A DNA stretch of 64,000 nucleotides. Source: Aquabacterium sp. OR-4. Lineage in GTDB: Bacteria > Pseudomonadota > Gammaproteobacteria > Burkholderiales > Burkholderiaceae_C. The stretch covers positions 1,922,001-1,986,000 of the forward strand of contig NZ_JAOCQD020000001.1 of NCBI RefSeq assembly GCF_025290835.2, written 5' to 3'. Position 1 is the first letter of the stretch; every line of letters begins with the position of its first letter. The position numbers were made by a program, and so were the translations under genes. The notes beneath the pieces are model-generated. The model saw nothing but the letters and a program-made list of their open reading frames with translations, ran no database searches and was not told the DNA's origin. Positions 10,370 to 19,955 of the stretch are shown here, piece after piece.

Positions 10370-11092
10370 ATGCCCATCACGCCCTCTGCCTTGCCGGCCC
10401 AGCCCGCCGACGCACCAACCGACACGCCAAGCAACACGCCGCCCGATGCCGCACGCGTGCTGGCCGAAACCCGCGCCTGGATCGACCGGGCGGTGATCGG
10501 CCTGAACCTGTGCCCCTTTGCCAAGGCGGTGCAGACCAAGGGCCTGATCCGCTACGTGCACACCGGCGCCACCGACACCGACGCCCTGGCCGAGGTGCTG
10601 ATCACCGAGCTGCAGCGCCTGGCCGAAACGCCGGTGGACACGATCGAGACCACGGTGCTGGTGCATCCGCAGGTGCTGCAGGCCTTCGACGACTACAACG
10701 ACTTTCTCGACGTGGCCGATGCCGCCGTCAGCGCGCTGGGCCTCGACGGCGTGCTGCAGGTGGCCAGCTTCCATCCCGACTACCGCTTTGCCGATGCGCC
10801 GGAAGACGACATCTCGCATGCCACCAACCGCTCGCCCTGGCCCACGCTGCACCTGATCCGCGAGAGCAGCATCGACCGCGCCGTCGAGGCCTTCCCCGAG
10901 GCCGAGACGATCTACGAGACCAACATCGACACGCTGCGTCGCCTGGGCGCGGCCGGCTGGGCCGCCCTGCAGCAGCAGTGCCGCGACGATGCCCGTGCCG
11001 CGGCCGGGCCGTCGCAAGCCGGCAGTGCGTCCAGCGCTGCAGGCAGCACCAGCTCACCCGCCGCGCCCGCTGCGCCCGGCCCGGCCGGCTGA
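10370..11092 (+). CDS. DUF1415 domain protein
   Basis: The 240-residue cytoplasmic protein belongs to the DUF1415 family. Recognisable parts are ETRAWIDRAVIGLNLCPFAK (about 33-52), ASFHPDYRFADAPEDD and TNRSPWPTLHLIRE, including the CPFAK and FHPxY motifs typical of the family. Its function is unknown, although the conserved Cys, His and Asp residues suggest an enzyme. The N-terminal 28 residues and the tail after about 203 are low-complexity Ala/Pro/Ser sequence and probably disordered. The start is ATG 10370. The upstream frame stays open for a long way but only because of base composition. Confidence 0.85.
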   Translation: MPITPSALPAQPADAPTDTPSNTPPDAARVLAETRAWIDRAVIGLNLCPFAKAVQTKGLIRYVHTGATDTDALAEVLITELQRLAETPVDTIETTVLVHPQVLQAFDDYNDFLDVADAAVSALGLDGVLQVASFHPDYRFADAPEDDISHATNRSPWPTLHLIRESSIDRAVEAFPEAETIYETNIDTLRRLGAAGWAALQQQCRDDARAAAGPSQAGSASSAAGSTSSPAAPAAPGPAG

Positions 11093-11259
11093 CCGGTTGT
11101 GGGCCCGCGAGCGGCCCGTCCAGGGCGCCCAGAGCGTCCGGCCCGGCCTGGGCGTCCGGCGCGGCCTGGGCATCCAGGGCGGCCAGGGGCCCGCGCAGGT
11201 CAGCGCTTCAGTTTGCGCGGCCGCGGCCGATAAGCCGACCAAGCCCGAACCTGGACGCC

Positions 11260-12153
11260 ATGAGCCCCCCTGCCGCCACCGCTGCGCCTCGCGCCACCAC
11301 CGCCGCCGTGCAGGACGAGATCGACCGCGCGCGCCGCAGCGGTCCGCTGCAGCACATCACGATCCCGCCCTGCCCCACGCTGCTGCTGCGGCTGAAGGAC
11401 GCGCTGGCCCCGCGCGAGCCCGATCTGGGCGAGGTGGCGCACATCGCCTCGCACGACGTGGCCATGTCGGCCGCGCTGATCCGCCTGGCCAACAGCCCGG
11501 TGCACGGCAACGGCCATGCGGTGTCCACCGTCGGCCAGGCCATGACCCTGCTGGGCCTCGACGAGACCGCCCGGTCGATGACCGAGTTCCTGGTGGCCAA
11601 GGCGCTGCCGGTGCGCAATGCCCAGCTCGACCGCTTCTGGGAGCGCTCGCGCCGCCGCGCGGTGGCCATGGCCTTCATCGCCCGCCAGCTGCCGGGCCTG
11701 CCGGTGGATGTGGCGCATGCCCACGGCCTGTTCTGCCATGTCGGCCTGCCGGTGCTGCTGCAGTGCGTGCGCGGCTACAGCGCCACGCTGATGGAGGCCG
11801 ACATGCGCCACGACCGCAGCGGCCTGGCCACCGAAAACGCCAACCACCGCACCGACCACGCCGTGACCGGTGCGCTGGTGTGCAAGCTGTGGCGCTTCTC
11901 GCCCACCCTGGTGGCCTCGGTGCGCCTGCACCACGAGCTGGCCCACCTGGGCGATGGCGGCGCCGACAACGAGGTGCACACCCTGGTGGCGGCCGGCCTG
12001 GTGGCCGAGCACCTGATGCGCCGCGCCGAGCAGATGCCGCCCGACCGCGACTGGCACGACCATGCCGGCACCGCGCTCGACTGGCTGGCCGTCGGCGCCG
12101 ACGAGCTTGAAGGGTGGGAAGACCAGCTGCAACCGCTGTTCGACGCGGCCTGA
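11260..12153 (+). CDS. HDOD domain protein
   Basis: The 297-residue protein is one HDOD domain (about 35-245) after a short Ala-rich N-terminus. HDOD is an HD-phosphohydrolase-like fold that has usually lost catalytic residues and acts in signalling. Visible parts include AALIRLANSPVHG, VSTVGQAMTLLGLDETAR, LFCHVGLPVLLQ and VTGALVCKLWRFSP with VRLHHE. There is no receiver, EAL or GGDEF domain attached. It precedes the hybrid sensor kinase by 240 bp in the same direction, so a functional link is possible. ATG 11260 has no strong ribosome binding site. Confidence 0.85.
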   Translation: MSPPAATAAPRATTAAVQDEIDRARRSGPLQHITIPPCPTLLLRLKDALAPREPDLGEVAHIASHDVAMSAALIRLANSPVHGNGHAVSTVGQAMTLLGLDETARSMTEFLVAKALPVRNAQLDRFWERSRRRAVAMAFIARQLPGLPVDVAHAHGLFCHVGLPVLLQCVRGYSATLMEADMRHDRSGLATENANHRTDHAVTGALVCKLWRFSPTLVASVRLHHELAHLGDGGADNEVHTLVAAGLVAEHLMRRAEQMPPDRDWHDHAGTALDWLAVGADELEGWEDQLQPLFDAA

Positions 12154-12393
12154 GCGCCGCCCAACAGCCGGCGTGTGACCGAGTCGGCAGTGTCACGACG
12201 GAACGGTTCGACACCGTCTGTAAGGGATGCTCGACTGGGCCCTGACGCGCATGGACAGCCGGTCATGGCGGCGCCCAGAATGACCCCGAGCCTTGCCGCT
12301 CAGCGGCCGCACCGCTAATCCGGAACCACAGCGTCCACCGGGGCAACGACAACGCGGCGGCAGCGCGCGGGCCGTTGGGAGTGGTGTCGTCGC

Positions 12394-15342
<2,949 letters not shown>

Positions 15343-15406
15343 GGCGTTCAGCGTTGTTTTGCGGCGCGGGCCGATGGCGGCGCGGCGCGTCACCGTGGCC
15401 TGCAGC

Positions 15407-15667
15407 CTATTTCGCGCCGTCGGGCAGCTCGATCTTGACTTCGAGCACCTCGAGGTTGTCCTGGCGCTCCAGGCTCACCTTGATGTCATCGGGCGAGATC
15501 TGCACGTACTTGCTGATCACCGCCACCAGGTCTTTCTGCAGATCGGCCAGGTAGTCGGGGCGCCGGCCCAGACCCGAGCGCTCGTGCGCCAGGATGATCT
15601 GCAGGCGCTCCTTGGCGACGCTGGCCGACTTCTTCTTCTCGCCGAGCAGGAAGGACAGGAACGACAT
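15407..15667 (-). CDS. minE: Cell division topological specificity factor MinE
   Basis: MinE stimulates the MinD ATPase and makes the Min system oscillate, so that MinC blocks division only near the poles. The 86-residue protein starts [20 protein letters not shown], with the amphipathic membrane-binding N-terminus. The MinD-contact region is [13 protein letters not shown], and the C-terminal dimerisation domain contains [17 protein letters not shown] 15667 is preferred: GGAGGT lies 7 nt before it inside the end of minD, while a GTG nine bases earlier overlaps that Shine-Dalgarno sequence. Only 5 nt separate it from the minD stop. Confidence 0.97.
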   Translation of the reverse strand: MSFLSFLLGEKKKSASVAKERLQIILAHERSGLGRRPDYLADLQKDLVAVISKYVQISPDDIKVSLERQDNLEVLEVKIELPDGAK

Positions 15668-15672
15668 GCCGC

Positions 15673-16488
15673 TCACCTCCCGCCGAACAGACGCTTGAAG
15701 AAGCCGGGCTTCTCGGCCTCGGTGAAGCGCAATGGGCGCTCCTCGCCCATGAAGCGCGCCACCACGTCGAGGTAGGCCTCGCTCACGTCGCTGCCCTTCA
15801 GGTGCACGGCCGGCGTGCCCTGGTTGCTGGCGTCGAGCACGCTGTGGCTCTCGGGGATCACGCCGATCAGCGGGATGCGCAGGATCTCCTGCACGTCCTG
15901 CAGCGACAGCATCTGGCCGTCGAGCACGCGGTTGGGGTTGTAGCGGGTGATCAGCAGATGCTCCTTCACCGGCTCGCCGCCCTCGATGGCGCGCTTGGTC
16001 TTGCTGCCCAGGATGCCCAGGATGCGGTCGGAGTCGCGCACCGACGAGACCTCGGGGTTGGTGACCACCAGGGCCTCGTCGGCAAAGTGCATGGCCATCA
16101 GCGCACCGGTCTCGATGCCGGCCGGCGAGTCGCAGATGATGTAGTCAAAGCCCTGGGTGCCCAGGTCGTTGAGCACCTTCTCCACGCCTTCCTGGGTGAG
16201 CGCGTCCTTGTCGCGCGTCTGGCTGGCGGCCAGCACGAACAGGTTGTCGCAGTGCTTGTCCTTGATCAGCGCCTGGCTGAGGTTGGCCTCGCCCTGGATC
16301 ACGTTGATCAGGTCGTAGACCACGCGGCGCTCGCAGCCCATGATCAGGTCGAGGTTGCGCAGGCCGACGTCGAAGTCGATCACCGCCGTCTTGAAGCCCT
16401 TCAGTGCCAGCGCCGATGCAAAGCTGGCGCTGGTGGTGGTCTTGCCCACCCCGCCCTTGCCGGAGGTGACGACGATGATCTTGGCCAT
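15673..16488 (-). CDS. minD: Septum site-determining ATPase MinD
   Basis: MinD is the ATP-dependent membrane switch that recruits MinC and MinE. The 271-residue protein has the deviant Walker [13 protein letters not shown] (9-20, signature Lys K11), [24 protein letters not shown] and [15 protein letters not shown]. The C-terminal amphipathic membrane-targeting helix is [10 protein letters not shown]. Length and motifs are fully standard. It lies 65 bp after minC and directly before minE, in the usual minC-minD-minE order on the minus strand. Confidence 0.98.
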   Translation of the reverse strand: MAKIIVVTSGKGGVGKTTTSASFASALALKGFKTAVIDFDVGLRNLDLIMGCERRVVYDLINVIQGEANLSQALIKDKHCDNLFVLAASQTRDKDALTQEGVEKVLNDLGTQGFDYIICDSPAGIETGALMAMHFADEALVVTNPEVSSVRDSDRILGILGSKTKRAIEGGEPVKEHLLITRYNPNRVLDGQMLSLQDVQEILRIPLIGVIPESHSVLDASNQGTPAVHLKGSDVSEAYLDVVARFMGEERPLRFTEAEKPGFFKRLFGGR

Positions 16489-16553
16489 CGGGTGGTGTTC
16501 CTTGTGCGTGAAAGTCTGTGGTGAGGGTCAGGCGGCCGGCGTGATGGCCGGGC

Positions 16554-17348
16554 TCAGACCGAAAGGGGGTCGACCTGGATGCGCTCGCCGTCCAGGCGCA
16601 CCACCGCGGGCTTGGCCCACACCGCCGGCGCCAGCGGCGTCTCGATGGTGCGGTAGATGCCGGCGATGGACACCAGCTGCGGCTCGAGGCAGGTGCTGAA
16701 GATGCGCGCCGTGGTGTCGCCGCGCGCGCCGGCAATGGCCCGGCCGCGCAGCGGCGCGTAGACATGGATGTGGCCGTCGGCAATGACCTCGGCACCGAAG
16801 CTCACCACCGCCAGCACCACCAGATCGCCACCGCGGGCATAGACGCGCTGGCCCGAGCGCAGCGGCTTGTCGAGCACCATGGTCGGCGCGCCGGTGGCGG
16901 CGGGCACCTCGCGCAGCACCTCCACCTTCTTGAGCACCTCGACCTCGCGCACCACTTCACGCACCACCTCGCGCACCTGCACCTCCTGGTGCATGGTGGG
17001 CAGCTCGGCGGCACCGTGCGGCGCGGCGTCCAGCGCCTCGGCCAGGCCGGCGGCGCGTGCCGCGCGGGTTTGCGCCGCGCTGCCGCCCTGCACCGCGATG
17101 GGCACCAGGCGGTGGCGGCGGATGGCCGGCAGCAGCGCGGCGAAATCGATGCGGGCGCCGCTGTCGCGCAGCGGGCTCAGGTCGATGACCACCGGGTCGT
17201 CGTCGAACAGACCCGGCGTGTCGGCGAAGCGCGCGTCCAGCGCCTGGGTGAGTTCGGCCACGTCGGCCGTCTGCAGACGCAGCGCGGTGAGCGTCCAGGC
17301 GGTGCTCTTCAGGTCGAACGCAGCTTTGGCCGGGGCGGCAGAGGGCAT
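16554..17348 (-). CDS. minC: Septum site-determining protein MinC
   Basis: MinC is the FtsZ-polymerisation inhibitor of the Min system. The 264-residue protein has an N-terminal FtsZ-binding domain (about 8-110, with VVIDLSPLRDSGARIDF) and a C-terminal beta-helical MinD-binding domain (about 155-255, with LRSGQRVYARGGDLVVL and GHIHVYAPLRGRAIAGARG). The linker is unusual: between about 125 and 150 it is a run of V-R-E-V and K-V-E-V-L units, probably a charged helix longer than in E. coli MinC (231 residues). ATG 17348 is the first Met consistent with the domain. It lacks a strong ribosome binding site. Confidence 0.94.
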   Translation of the reverse strand: MPSAAPAKAAFDLKSTAWTLTALRLQTADVAELTQALDARFADTPGLFDDDPVVIDLSPLRDSGARIDFAALLPAIRRHRLVPIAVQGGSAAQTRAARAAGLAEALDAAPHGAAELPTMHQEVQVREVVREVVREVEVLKKVEVLREVPAATGAPTMVLDKPLRSGQRVYARGGDLVVLAVVSFGAEVIADGHIHVYAPLRGRAIAGARGDTTARIFSTCLEPQLVSIAGIYRTIETPLAPAVWAKPAVVRLDGERIQVDPLSV

Positions 17349-17606
17349 GGGGCGGGAGTGGTGCGCCAGGCAAGGCGCAGGCGATGCAAGGGCAGATGAA
17401 ACAACGCGCCGGACGTCACGGAAATCCGTCACGGCCGAACGCCACCGGCAAGTGTATCCGCCGGCCGCCGCCGCATCGGCGTGGCCCGGGCGGTGGCCGG
17501 CGCCGGCATGCGGTGCGGTGCGGTGCCGAGCGCAGGCCGGGCGATGCGATGATCGCGCCCGCCACGGCCGGCCCTCCGGCCGGCCCCGACGATGGAGCCC
17601 TATGCC

Positions 17607-18092
17607 ATGACCATGACCATGACTTCCCGCATCCTGCCCGCCACCCTGTGCCTCGCGGCCCTGAGCACGCTGCTCGGCGCGGCCCCGGCCCCGGCCCATG
17701 CCCAGGCACCGACGCCGGCCGCCGCGCCCGCCGCCACCAGCACCAACGGCAGCACCGTGACCACGCAGACCGGTCTGGTGATGCACACGCTCAAGGAAGG
17801 CAGCGGCGCCAGCCCTGCCGCCACCGACATGGTCAGGGTGCACTACCGCGGCACCTTCCCCGACGGCAAGGAGTTCGACAGCTCGCACAGCCGCGGCCAG
17901 CCGGCCGAGTTTGCGCTGAACCGCGTGATCCCGTGCTGGACCGAAGGCGTGCAGCGCATGAAGGTGGGCGGCAAGGCCAAGCTCACCTGCCCGCCGGCCA
18001 TCGCCTACGGCAGCCGCGGCGCCGGCGGCGTGATTCCGCCCGATGCGACGCTGCACTTCGAGATCGACTTGCTGGGCATCAAGGGCCGCTGA
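17607..18092 (+). CDS. Secreted FKBP-type peptidyl-prolyl isomerase
   Basis: The 161-residue product carries a signal peptide (hydrophobic 9-25, cleavage after AHA near 32) and an Ala/Pro/Thr-rich linker. A single FKBP domain follows (about 60-160), with VRVHYRGTFPDGKEFDSS, GVQRMKVGGKAKLTCPP and AYGSRGAGGVIPPDATLHFE. These are the canonical ligand-pocket segments of a peptidyl-prolyl cis-trans isomerase acting on periplasmic proteins. ATG 17607 has GGAG about 9 nt upstream; an ATG at 17592 in frame would add five residues. A C-terminal segment reads ALNRVIPCWTEG, with two Cys (CWTEG and KLTCPP) that could form a disulfide. Confidence 0.9.
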   Translation: MTMTMTSRILPATLCLAALSTLLGAAPAPAHAQAPTPAAAPAATSTNGSTVTTQTGLVMHTLKEGSGASPAATDMVRVHYRGTFPDGKEFDSSHSRGQPAEFALNRVIPCWTEGVQRMKVGGKAKLTCPPAIAYGSRGAGGVIPPDATLHFEIDLLGIKGR

Positions 18093-18153
18093 AGCCCGGG
18101 CTTTGCCGCCGTTGCGCCAGCGCGACAGCGCCGGTCGCCGAAGGGCCGGCGGG

Positions 18154-18159
18154 CATAAT
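18154..18159 (+). promoter_or_regulatory. Possible -10 box (CATAAT) upstream of the 34-residue repeat protein
   Basis: CATAAT occurs in an otherwise very GC-rich gap, about 185 nt before the start codon at 18344. No convincing -35 box is seen. If it is used, the mRNA has an unusually long leader (about 175 nt) that holds no open frame I would defend. Confidence 0.3.
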
Positions 18160-18343
18160 TCATGGGCTGCTGTGGTGGCGACGGGCCCAACGATCCGCGT
18201 GATCGGCACCCGGGTCAACGGCCAGCGCCTGGCGCGCGTTGCTGCAAGCAGTGTTCGACGTGACAGTCACGGCGAGCCCGCCGGGATCGTCCCGGCATCG
18301 GTGGCATGTCCACAGTTCGAAACCACAGTTTGAGGAAGAAGCC

Positions 18344-18712
18344 ATGAAGAAATCGCTGATCACCCTGTCCGCCGTCATCGCCGCCGTGTTCGCCAGCCAG
18401 GCCGCCATGGCCCAGGAAGCGCCGAAGGCCCGCGCTGAAGTCAAGAAGGAAGCCGCTGCTGCCGAGAAGGCCGGCACGCTGCCCAAGGGTGAAGACGCTG
18501 GCGCCAAGGACGCGGCCAAGTCGACCAAGGCCCGCGCCGAGGTGAAGAAGGAAGCCGCGGCCGCCGAGAAGGCTGGCACCGCCCCCAAGGGTGAGGGCGC
18601 TGGCGCCGTCGAGAAGCCCAAGTCGACCAAGGCCCGCGCCGAAGTCAAGAAGGAAGCCGCGGCCGCCGAGAAGGCTGGCACGCTGCCGGTCGGCGAAGCC
18701 ACCAAGAAGTAA
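18344..18712 (+). CDS. Secreted Lys/Ala-rich tandem-repeat protein (DUF4148-like units)
   Basis: The 122-residue protein has a signal peptide, MKKSLITLSAVIAAVFASQA with cleavage after AMA. The mature part is almost entirely three copies of one 34-residue unit, each starting KARAEVKKEAAAAEKAGT and continuing with a PKGE-like turn and a variable linker. The unit resembles the TRAEVKAE..AA..AG motif of DUF4148-type exported proteins in Burkholderiales; that family match is inference. The repeat should be helical and strongly basic/acidic amphipathic. The start has a purine-rich ribosome binding site (GAGGAAGAA). A strong terminator follows. Role unknown; an abundant periplasmic protein is plausible. 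Confidence 0.85.
   Translation: MKKSLITLSAVIAAVFASQAAMAQEAPKARAEVKKEAAAAEKAGTLPKGEDAGAKDAAKSTKARAEVKKEAAAAEKAGTAPKGEGAGAVEKPKSTKARAEVKKEAAAAEKAGTLPVGEATKK
18425..18712 (+). repeat. 102-bp in-frame tandem repeat (2.8 copies)
   Basis: Copies begin at 18425, 18527 and 18629, exactly 102 bp (34 codons) apart. The third is cut by the stop codon. Copies 2 and 3 share AAGTCGACCAAGGCCCGCGC at their junctions, and differences are mostly at wobble positions, so the repeat arose by duplication and stays under protein-level selection. Confidence 0.95.
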
Positions 18713-18757
18713 TTCGCCAGCGTTGGCGGGTGCCCGCGGGCGCCCGCCCCCCAGGCC

Positions 18758-18800
18758 ACGCGGTGGCACTGCGGAAGCGGTGCCACCGCGTTGTGCTTTT
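18758..18800 (+). terminator. Rho-independent terminator after the repeat-protein gene
   Basis: A perfect 12-bp stem, ACGCGGTGGCAC (18758-18769) and GTGCCACCGCGT (18780-18791), with a 10-nt loop is followed by TGTGCTTTT. It separates this gene from the convergent transglutaminase gene. Confidence 0.8.
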
Positions 18801-18809
18801 CGGGCCTGC

Positions 18810-19955
18810 TCAGGCCCCGGCGGCCGCCGCCGGCAGCGGCATCACGGTCACGGCCACGTCGGGTGGCGTGCTGCCGCCGCCGCGGATCACGCCGCGCAGC
18901 GGTGCCACATCGCCATAGTCGCGGCCCCAGGCCAGCGTGACATGGTCGGTGCCGACGCGGCAGTTGTTGGTGGGGTCGAGTGCCACCCAGCCCTGGCGCG
19001 GGCACCACACGGCCACCCACGCGTGGCTGGCATCGGCCCCCACCAGGCGCGGCTGGCCCTCGGGTGGATGGGTGAGCAGGTAGCCGCTGACATACCGCGC
19101 GGCCAGGCCCAGCGAGCGCATCGCGCCGATCATCAGGTGGGCGAAATCCTGGCACACGCCCTCGCCGCGGGCCAGCGCGCTGGGCGCATCGGTGGCCACA
19201 TCGGTGCTCAGTGGCCGGTAGCGCATGCGCTGGTGCACGCGGTGCATCAACGCCAGCGCGGCCTCGAGCAGCGGGCGCTGCGGCGTGAACAGGTCGGCCG
19301 CAAAGGCCGCCAGGCGGGCATCGTGCGGCGCAAAGCGCGAGGCCAGCATGTACTCCACCGCCTCGGGCTGCTGCTCGCCCGCGGCGTACAGCAGCGCGCG
19401 CACCACGGCCTCGCAGGGCAGGCTGTCGGCGGCGCGCCAGGGCCGTGGCGGGTGCAGGCACACGCGAAAGCTCGAGCGCACCAGCAGCGTGGCGTGCACC
19501 TGCGCGTGGCCGAAGCCATGGCGCCAGTTGCCGAAGGCGTCCAGGCTTTGCTGCACTGCGCCGTCGGGCGGCGGCTCGATGTCGAGCTGCCAGTCGAGCA
19601 CCCGCTGCACCTCGGTGTCGCGCGGGCGCAGGTGGGCGCTGTGCAGCGCCACCTCCACCGGCGTGTCGTAGCGGTAGCGGGTGTCGTGCTCGACGGCCAG
19701 GCACACCGGCGCGGTGTCCATGGCCGCATCGGCCAGGGCCGCCGCGCCTTCATCGGGCGGCTCGCCTTCATCGGCTGGGCCGGCATCGGGTGGGCCTTGT
19801 TCAGGCGCGTCGGCGGCCGGGGCCATTGCGGATTCGGTCAATCCGCCCAAGGCCTCGTCGGCCACGGCCGCGTCTGACCTGGCCTCGTCGGCCCGGGTCT
19901 GGTCATCGGGCAAGGGCTCTGGCGCCGCGCCCTCGGGCGCTGTGGGCGGGCTCAT
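18810..19955 (-). CDS. Transglutaminase-like cysteine peptidase family protein
   Basis: The 381-residue protein starts with about 75 Ala/Glu/Asp/Pro-rich residues, probably disordered. An N-terminal bacterial transglutaminase beta domain follows (HDTRYRYDTPVEVALHSAHL, about 90-170), then the papain-fold transglutaminase core. The triad is visible: Cys268 in GEGVCQDFAHLM, His311 in ASHAWVAVW and Asp327 in ALDPTNN. Such proteins are thought to hydrolyse or transfer amide bonds. Its ATG overlaps the TGA of the ATP-grasp/alpha-E gene (19952-19955), so it is the last gene of the five-gene cluster. The acidic N-terminal extension is an odd feature of this member. Confidence 0.9.
   Translation of the reverse strand: MSPPTAPEGAAPEPLPDDQTRADEARSDAAVADEALGGLTESAMAPAADAPEQGPPDAGPADEGEPPDEGAAALADAAMDTAPVCLAVEHDTRYRYDTPVEVALHSAHLRPRDTEVQRVLDWQLDIEPPPDGAVQQSLDAFGNWRHGFGHAQVHATLLVRSSFRVCLHPPRPWRAADSLPCEAVVRALLYAAGEQQPEAVEYMLASRFAPHDARLAAFAADLFTPQRPLLEAALALMHRVHQRMRYRPLSTDVATDAPSALARGEGVCQDFAHLMIGAMRSLGLAARYVSGYLLTHPPEGQPRLVGADASHAWVAVWCPRQGWVALDPTNNCRVGTDHVTLAWGRDYGDVAPLRGVIRGGGSTPPDVAVTVMPLPAAAAGA

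Noticed and set aside
12154..12393. Weak GTGAC/GTCAC inverted repeat considered as a regulator site ahead of the hybrid kinase
   Set aside because: Only five paired bases with a 12-nt spacer; this is expected by chance in 240 bp of GC-rich sequence.
18425..18712. Possible CRISPR-like array
   Set aside because: The 102-bp period is in frame in a signal-peptide protein, the units are contiguous without spacers, and there are no cas genes.
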